From Bacteroidales bacterium UBA5429 (GTDB taxonomy: Bacteria > Bacteroidota > Bacteroidia > Bacteroidales > WCHB1-69), in assembly GCA_002427605.1 (NCBI GenBank), contig DIRT01000008.1:79490-143489 (forward strand): a DNA stretch of 64,000 nt, given 5' to 3'. Made by a program: the position numbers and the translations under genes. The notes under the pieces were generated by a model that saw only the letters and a program-made list of their open reading frames with translations, did no database searches and had not been told where the DNA came from. Below, in pieces: positions 59,454 to 64,000 of this stretch (within the stretch, counting starts at the first letter, position 1; every line of letters starts with the position of its first letter).

Positions 59454-62400
59454 CTATTTATTGATCATCAATTTCCCTGAAAATAGGACTAATTGATCTG
59501 ATTTAAAGGTATAAACATAAACACCGTCAGGTATATTTTTAACATTCCAAACCCATTCTCCTTGTTGGGTATGAATAGGTTGAGTTACGATTATTTTTCC
59601 ATTTTGATCATAAATGTAAAGAACACTGCTTTTGTCAAACGATTTCATATCCCAAATAAAGGCAGCATATTCACTGGCAGGATTGGGCATCACTTTCACG
59701 GAAGCAATAAATGGAATGTTATTATGGTTATTTCCTTCATTAGAACCTACTCTTAAACTTCTTGGAGGTGCAGGGATATCATCTATGCAGATATCATATA
59801 ACGCACATAAAATGTTTCTTGCTAAAATAGCTCCTCTGTAATTGTTTGAATACGCATAAGTTTCTAAAGTAGCGATTTGTAAGCTATCAAGATTATAGAT
59901 CGTTTTATTGTTTAGTGCTATCGATTCCCGAATCGAAATATACTCTCTGAAACTTGCTATTTCTAAAATTTCTTCTTCTGTAAATTTTTCTGTACTATTT
60001 TCAAGAATATCCAAATAGATATCGGCTTGTGTAAAATTATTCTGACTGATAGCAATTTCAGCCAAAGAAAAATAATCACTATAAGAGCCTCTGCTTTCCA
60101 AGTGGTTGATTATATTGGTGTAATTATAAACTGTATCAGATAATAAAAGTTCAGTTTTATAGTTATGATACTCATCTCTATAGGTTTTAAAAGCTGAAAG
60201 TTCTTCTTCCATTTCTGTCCTTAATGTTTTTTCATCCCAACTGGATTTAATAAGGTTAATCATATATTCCGGAAGCGGATTAGGTATTTCGTATCTTAAT
60301 TTGTCAAGAAACTCTTCACTTTTGGTAGCATCCGGATTGGCAAGACAAACTTCTAAAAGCAAAGCAGGAGGAAGTAAATTTTCCATTGCAACTGTAAGTA
60401 ATACATCTTGTGATAAATACGGGGATTTAGCTATGAGTTCATTTCTTAACTTCCAAACATCATCAGACCATTCTCCTTGAATGAGTTGAAGCATTTCAGG
60501 AGTATTTCCTGCATCGATTAATTGGTTGTAGTTATACCTCAAATTTGCATAATCCAGGGTTATAGAGGCTAATTCTGCATCAATGATTTGAGGATATAAA
60601 CCAAATATTTTTGATGGACATGGATTCTCAGGTGCTGTTACAGTACCAATAGTAGCTGTAGTATAATTTGTTAAAACTTCATTTGAATTATTAGGGTTGA
60701 AATAATAAAACAAGTAATTGGCATTGTTTATATATTGCATATTAATACTATTCGGTAAAGTAAAAATATTACCTGCAGCTACCGTTTGACTTACACCATT
60801 TACAATATACTCCATGTTTTGATACATATTAATCCCATTTACAACCGAATTAGGATCTATAGTTACCATTATATCATCAAAAGTATTATTTGTATGTTCA
60901 TTACAAATAGATTTTAATCCATTAAATGGATTGGGTTGATAATAATTATGTCCTACAAAAATTTGAGCATTGTCTAAATCTATAAATTTATTTTTATAAA
61001 CCATATTGTTGTCAACTCCACTTGCTTTGATTTTTAAGCCATAAGCAGAACCCAAGAAGGTAGAGTTTTTAAGAAATCGATTTTCTTCGATTCTAAAATT
61101 TGAAGCATATTCAAAGTCGGCTCCAACAGGATAAGAAATTAAACTGGAATTATTTTTACCTATAACAAAATCATTATTTAATAATTTCACATTATGTAAT
61201 CCGGAAACAAACACACCACAATCATTATTTGTAAATTGTGTAGAACTTATTTTTACTTGCTTCATTGTCCCTGAATTTAGAATAACGATACCATATCGTA
61301 AACCTGAAAAAATAGAAGGTACATCAACATAAGGACTAGCACACACTTCTCCTGAAGCAACATTTGAAAAACATTTTGGCTGAACTGAAAAACCTGAATT
61401 CTTAGCAAAAATTCCTGAAGAGGAATATTGGTTTATAGGTGGATTTGGATTAGTTTGTGTATCAGTAAAACTACAACCGGTAAAAGATATTCCGTTAACA
61501 CCAAACAACTTGACATGAGTATCAAAAACTAATCCCGTACTATTAAAATTAGTGTCAATAACAAAATTACAATTAGTGAATTTAGACCGATTAGCAAATT
61601 CAATATTACCGTTCATATTTTCATATGGTCTGAAGATAACTGAATTCATACAGTTTTTAAAGGTACTATTCGTTGCATACACAATACCCCCACTTTTTGA
61701 AGGATCAGATAGATCACCCACTTTAATACCACAGATTGCATTTTCAATGGTAGCGCCATTAAATACTACAATTCCTTGATTTGCATTAGCTCCCATCTGG
61801 GATTGTGTCGAATTCCCTTCAACAATAATTCCTTGCCAAGGGGTATTTGAACAATAATTGGTTAAAGTTCCACCATTAATAATAAGTTTACCACCGGGCT
61901 TTACAATAACTTTAGCGTTATTTGATATGTGTAATTTGTTTGAAACAGTTAAAGTTGCATTGTCTTCTATTGTTATATTTACACCTAAAAATCCTTCATT
62001 ACTCCACACTATATTTTGATTAATAGTTGTATTTTCTAAAGCAACTGATGGATAAATTAGATCTCCAGTAATAGTAATTTGTTTGAGCAAAGAATGTAAT
62101 AACACGTTGTTAGAATAAAATTTAATCTTAATGTATGGGTTTGTTTCATTTGTTGAAACTACTCCAATTGTAATATTATTTGTACCTTGTCCTGAAATAA
62201 TTGTAAAATTAGGACTTGTTTCCCATATAATAACAATTGATGATGGGAGTTCTTGTCCTTGGTATTCATATGACTTTAATTCACAAACATCTATACAGGA
62301 ATTTCCAATAATTGTACCTCCATTGCCAAATACAGTTTTTTTAACTGCTGAATACGCATCAACCAAACCATAGCCAACTTCTTCATGCCAAGTTCCATTA

Positions 62401-63974
62401 TTTCTACCCGGTGTATTTTGATAATCAAATAAGCCAACTTTTTTAGCAGTACTTTCGATAATATTATTAACTTGTTGATTGGTTAGATTTGGATTAATGG
62501 TCAATATTAATGCGGCAACTCCTGAAACAAAAGGACATGCAACTGATGTTCCATAAGCGTTTAAGTCATAATTTGTATTATTATAACCATGATTTCCTTC
62601 TCTGTCTATAGTTGCAATTTTTGTTCCTGGAGCAACAATATCAAGCTTTTCACCATAATTACTACCATCTTTATCCCAAGGGTCAGAATGACTATCGTAT
62701 CTACCTCTTTCTCCATATTTGTTAATTGCCCCGACAGCAATGATTTTATCATAATATCTTGCCGGGAAGTTTATTGAATTCCGATTATCATTACCCGAAG
62801 AATTAACCCAAATACAACCTAATCCATTTCTACCATCTTCAAGAGCATCTTTTATCGCAAACTTTATGACATCATGGTGATAATTTTGTGACCATGAATT
62901 ACTTAATATGCTACATCCAAACTCTTCCCATGATTTGTTAATCGCTTCTGCAATATGTTTATTTCTGAACATAGGTCTATTATTAAAGAAGGCAAAAAAA
63001 AGATTGTCACTTTTAAAAATTCGAATTGGTACGATCTCTACATTTGGAGATACTCCAGCAACACCAATATCATTATGTGTTGCAGCGATAATTCCTGCAC
63101 TTCCCATTCCATGCTTACAATCACTACAAGGAAGACCTGTGCCCACTCCATTGGCTGTATATCCTTCTAATACTTTACTGATTCCATTTTGAAGAAGATC
63201 TTCGTGATGTTCAACCCCATCATCAATAATTGCGATTTTAATATTGCCTCCAAAATTTAAACCAAGTGCATTTAAAAAACCCCATGCTTCGGGAGCATTA
63301 ATATCTACATTTGTGATCCCGGGGTTTCCCGTGTTGTTAAGACCCCACTGTTCAGGATAGTATGTATCATTTGTATTTAAAGAGCCTGTACCATAAAAAT
63401 CAGGGCAAGAATAAAATACTTGACTTGTGTCATATAAAATATTAGATATTTCAACTACATCTTGTTCATTTTTACAGATTATTGAATATTTATTGTTAGA
63501 TTCATTAAGAATTTGGATGTTTTCAAAATCTGATAATTGTTGTTCAAGAGTTGCCTGCAAAACCGGATGTTTAAATCTTATTAATACTTCATTTCTTAGC
63601 CATATATGAGAATTATTGACAATTTTTGAATATGTAAAAAAAGCTATATCATTTGTGTCAACAGAAATTATTGAAATTAAAGAGTCTTTATCAAATGAAG
63701 GCAAATCATTACTATAAATAATAATATTATCATCATCATTATCATAATAAACTAAATCAGAAGGATTACTAAAAATATCCATAAGGTTTTTTACAATTAG
63801 ATCATAATGATCTATATTTGAGACTATTATATTTGCAGAATTAAAATCGTCAACCCAGTAAATAGATTCATTATTTGAAAAATAATATCCTTGATGAGAG
63901 TACGAATTATTATGTTGTGAAAATGCTGATAAAGAAAAAATCAGCGTAAATGTTAAGATTAAAATTTTTTTCAT
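59454..63974 (-). CDS. Subtilisin-like serine protease with beta-helix region and T9SS type A sorting domain
   Basis: A 1506-residue secreted protease. Signal peptide to about residue 20 (LSAFSQ), propeptide to ~205, then an S8 catalytic domain opening WGLNNTG with the triad Asp251 (AIIDDGVEH), His288 (KHGMGSAGI) and Ser477 (YGTSVACPFVSG), and oxyanion Asn395 (SSGND). A beta-helix-like region with many Asn/Gly-rich repeats spans roughly 660-1000 (NNAKVIVKPGGKLIINGGTL). A helical section follows from ~1140. The last ~75 residues form the sorting domain: VMPNPASEYAAFIWDM, YIYDQNGKIIV, IPDGVYVYTFKS and a Lys at the end. T9SS would export and anchor it to the surface. The catalytic residues are complete, so it should be active; substrate unknown. 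Confidence 0.93.
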   Translation of the reverse strand: MKKILILTFTLIFSLSAFSQHNNSYSHQGYYFSNNESIYWVDDFNSANIIVSNIDHYDLIVKNLMDIFSNPSDLVYYDNDDDNIIIYSNDLPSFDKDSLISIISVDTNDIAFFTYSKIVNNSHIWLRNEVLIRFKHPVLQATLEQQLSDFENIQILNESNNKYSIICKNEQDVVEISNILYDTSQVFYSCPDFYGTGSLNTNDTYYPEQWGLNNTGNPGITNVDINAPEAWGFLNALGLNFGGNIKIAIIDDGVEHHEDLLQNGISKVLEGYTANGVGTGLPCSDCKHGMGSAGIIAATHNDIGVAGVSPNVEIVPIRIFKSDNLFFAFFNNRPMFRNKHIAEAINKSWEEFGCSILSNSWSQNYHHDVIKFAIKDALEDGRNGLGCIWVNSSGNDNRNSINFPARYYDKIIAVGAINKYGERGRYDSHSDPWDKDGSNYGEKLDIVAPGTKIATIDREGNHGYNNTNYDLNAYGTSVACPFVSGVAALILTINPNLTNQQVNNIIESTAKKVGLFDYQNTPGRNNGTWHEEVGYGLVDAYSAVKKTVFGNGGTIIGNSCIDVCELKSYEYQGQELPSSIVIIWETSPNFTIISGQGTNNITIGVVSTNETNPYIKIKFYSNNVLLHSLLKQITITGDLIYPSVALENTTINQNIVWSNEGFLGVNITIEDNATLTVSNKLHISNNAKVIVKPGGKLIINGGTLTNYCSNTPWQGIIVEGNSTQSQMGANANQGIVVFNGATIENAICGIKVGDLSDPSKSGGIVYATNSTFKNCMNSVIFRPYENMNGNIEFANRSKFTNCNFVIDTNFNSTGLVFDTHVKLFGVNGISFTGCSFTDTQTNPNPPINQYSSSGIFAKNSGFSVQPKCFSNVASGEVCASPYVDVPSIFSGLRYGIVILNSGTMKQVKISSTQFTNNDCGVFVSGLHNVKLLNNDFVIGKNNSSLISYPVGADFEYASNFRIEENRFLKNSTFLGSAYGLKIKASGVDNNMVYKNKFIDLDNAQIFVGHNYYQPNPFNGLKSICNEHTNNTFDDIMVTIDPNSVVNGINMYQNMEYIVNGVSQTVAAGNIFTLPNSINMQYINNANYLFYYFNPNNSNEVLTNYTTATIGTVTAPENPCPSKIFGLYPQIIDAELASITLDYANLRYNYNQLIDAGNTPEMLQLIQGEWSDDVWKLRNELIAKSPYLSQDVLLTVAMENLLPPALLLEVCLANPDATKSEEFLDKLRYEIPNPLPEYMINLIKSSWDEKTLRTEMEEELSAFKTYRDEYHNYKTELLLSDTVYNYTNIINHLESRGSYSDYFSLAEIAISQNNFTQADIYLDILENSTEKFTEEEILEIASFREYISIRESIALNNKTIYNLDSLQIATLETYAYSNNYRGAILARNILCALYDICIDDIPAPPRSLRVGSNEGNNHNNIPFIASVKVMPNPASEYAAFIWDMKSFDKSSVLYIYDQNGKIIVTQPIHTQQGEWVWNVKNIPDGVYVYTFKSDQLVLFSGKLMINK

Positions 63975-64000
63975 AATTAATCACTGTTGTCCGATAAAAA

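Noticed and set aside
1..64000. CRISPR arrays, insertion sequences, prophage, rRNA or integron structures
   Set aside because: I looked for spaced direct repeats, transposase or integrase motifs and rRNA-like sequence and saw none; the only mobile-element trace is the weak remnant after tRNA-Asp.

Overview
This window looks like chromosomal DNA of an anaerobic, Gram-negative member of the Bacteroidota, most likely Bacteroidales. The A+T-rich sequence carries no convincing Shine-Dalgarno sites. I find 23 copies of the Bacteroidota -7 promoter box (TAnnTTTG or close variants) 17-175 bases before a gene on either strand. Several products are typical of this phylum: a GSCFA protein, a TamB homologue of 1527 residues, a GH3/beta-lactamase fusion, an OmpA/TPR lipoprotein and a protease with a type IX secretion (T9SS) sorting tail. 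Pyruvate:ferredoxin oxidoreductase, acyl-CoA dehydrogenase with EtfBA, and tryptophanase point to fermentative, amino-acid-using metabolism. KdtA and LptB indicate an LPS outer membrane. I cannot name the genus.

Layout. 1-2.7 kb: the start of ileS, a heptamer tandem repeat, a Fic toxin with a VbhA-like antitoxin, and meaB. 3-7.1 kb: a polyprenyl-phosphate-type GT2, a GT-C membrane glycosyltransferase with a TPR tail, and an orphan DppB-like permease. 7.2-12.4 kb: a DUF3109 cysteine-rich protein, kdtA with an outer-membrane protein, a tandem Usp, and the xseB/O-methyltransferase/trmD operon. 12.6-19 kb: a MORN lipoprotein, tryptophanase, a UvrD/PcrA helicase, a GSCFA protein and a serine hydrolase. 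19-25.8 kb: a tandem TldD/PmbA-like protein whose second half is dead, a DUF1015 protein, a four-helix-bundle protein, and an SRPBCC protein with lptB. 25.8-30.6 kb: a five-gene ABC-2 exporter. 30.9-37.4 kb: acyl-CoA dehydrogenase, etfB and etfA, facing nifJ. 37.6-43.5 kb: an E2/CAT-fold protein lacking the catalytic His, tRNA-Asp followed by a decayed region, and gapA-priA-agmatinase. 43.5-54.2 kb: a glycosyltransferase-like protein, a PerM-type permease, tamB, and divergently tsaD with an AddA-like helicase-nuclease. 54.2-64 kb: a perfect 28-bp palindrome, an OmpA/TPR lipoprotein, GH3/beta-lactamase, and a T9SS subtilase.

Most of the window is ordinary core genome with tight operons. The observations best worth following are the tandem TldD fusion with a zinc-site-less second half, the E2-like protein with His replaced by Glu, the paired ABC ATPases with complementary degenerate motifs, the 28-bp palindrome, the Fic/antitoxin pair, the terminator inside trmD, the tsaD promoter inside tamB, and the relic downstream of tRNA-Asp. 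I saw no CRISPR array, insertion sequence, prophage or clear novel defence island. All family names come from reading motifs by eye; no database search was run.
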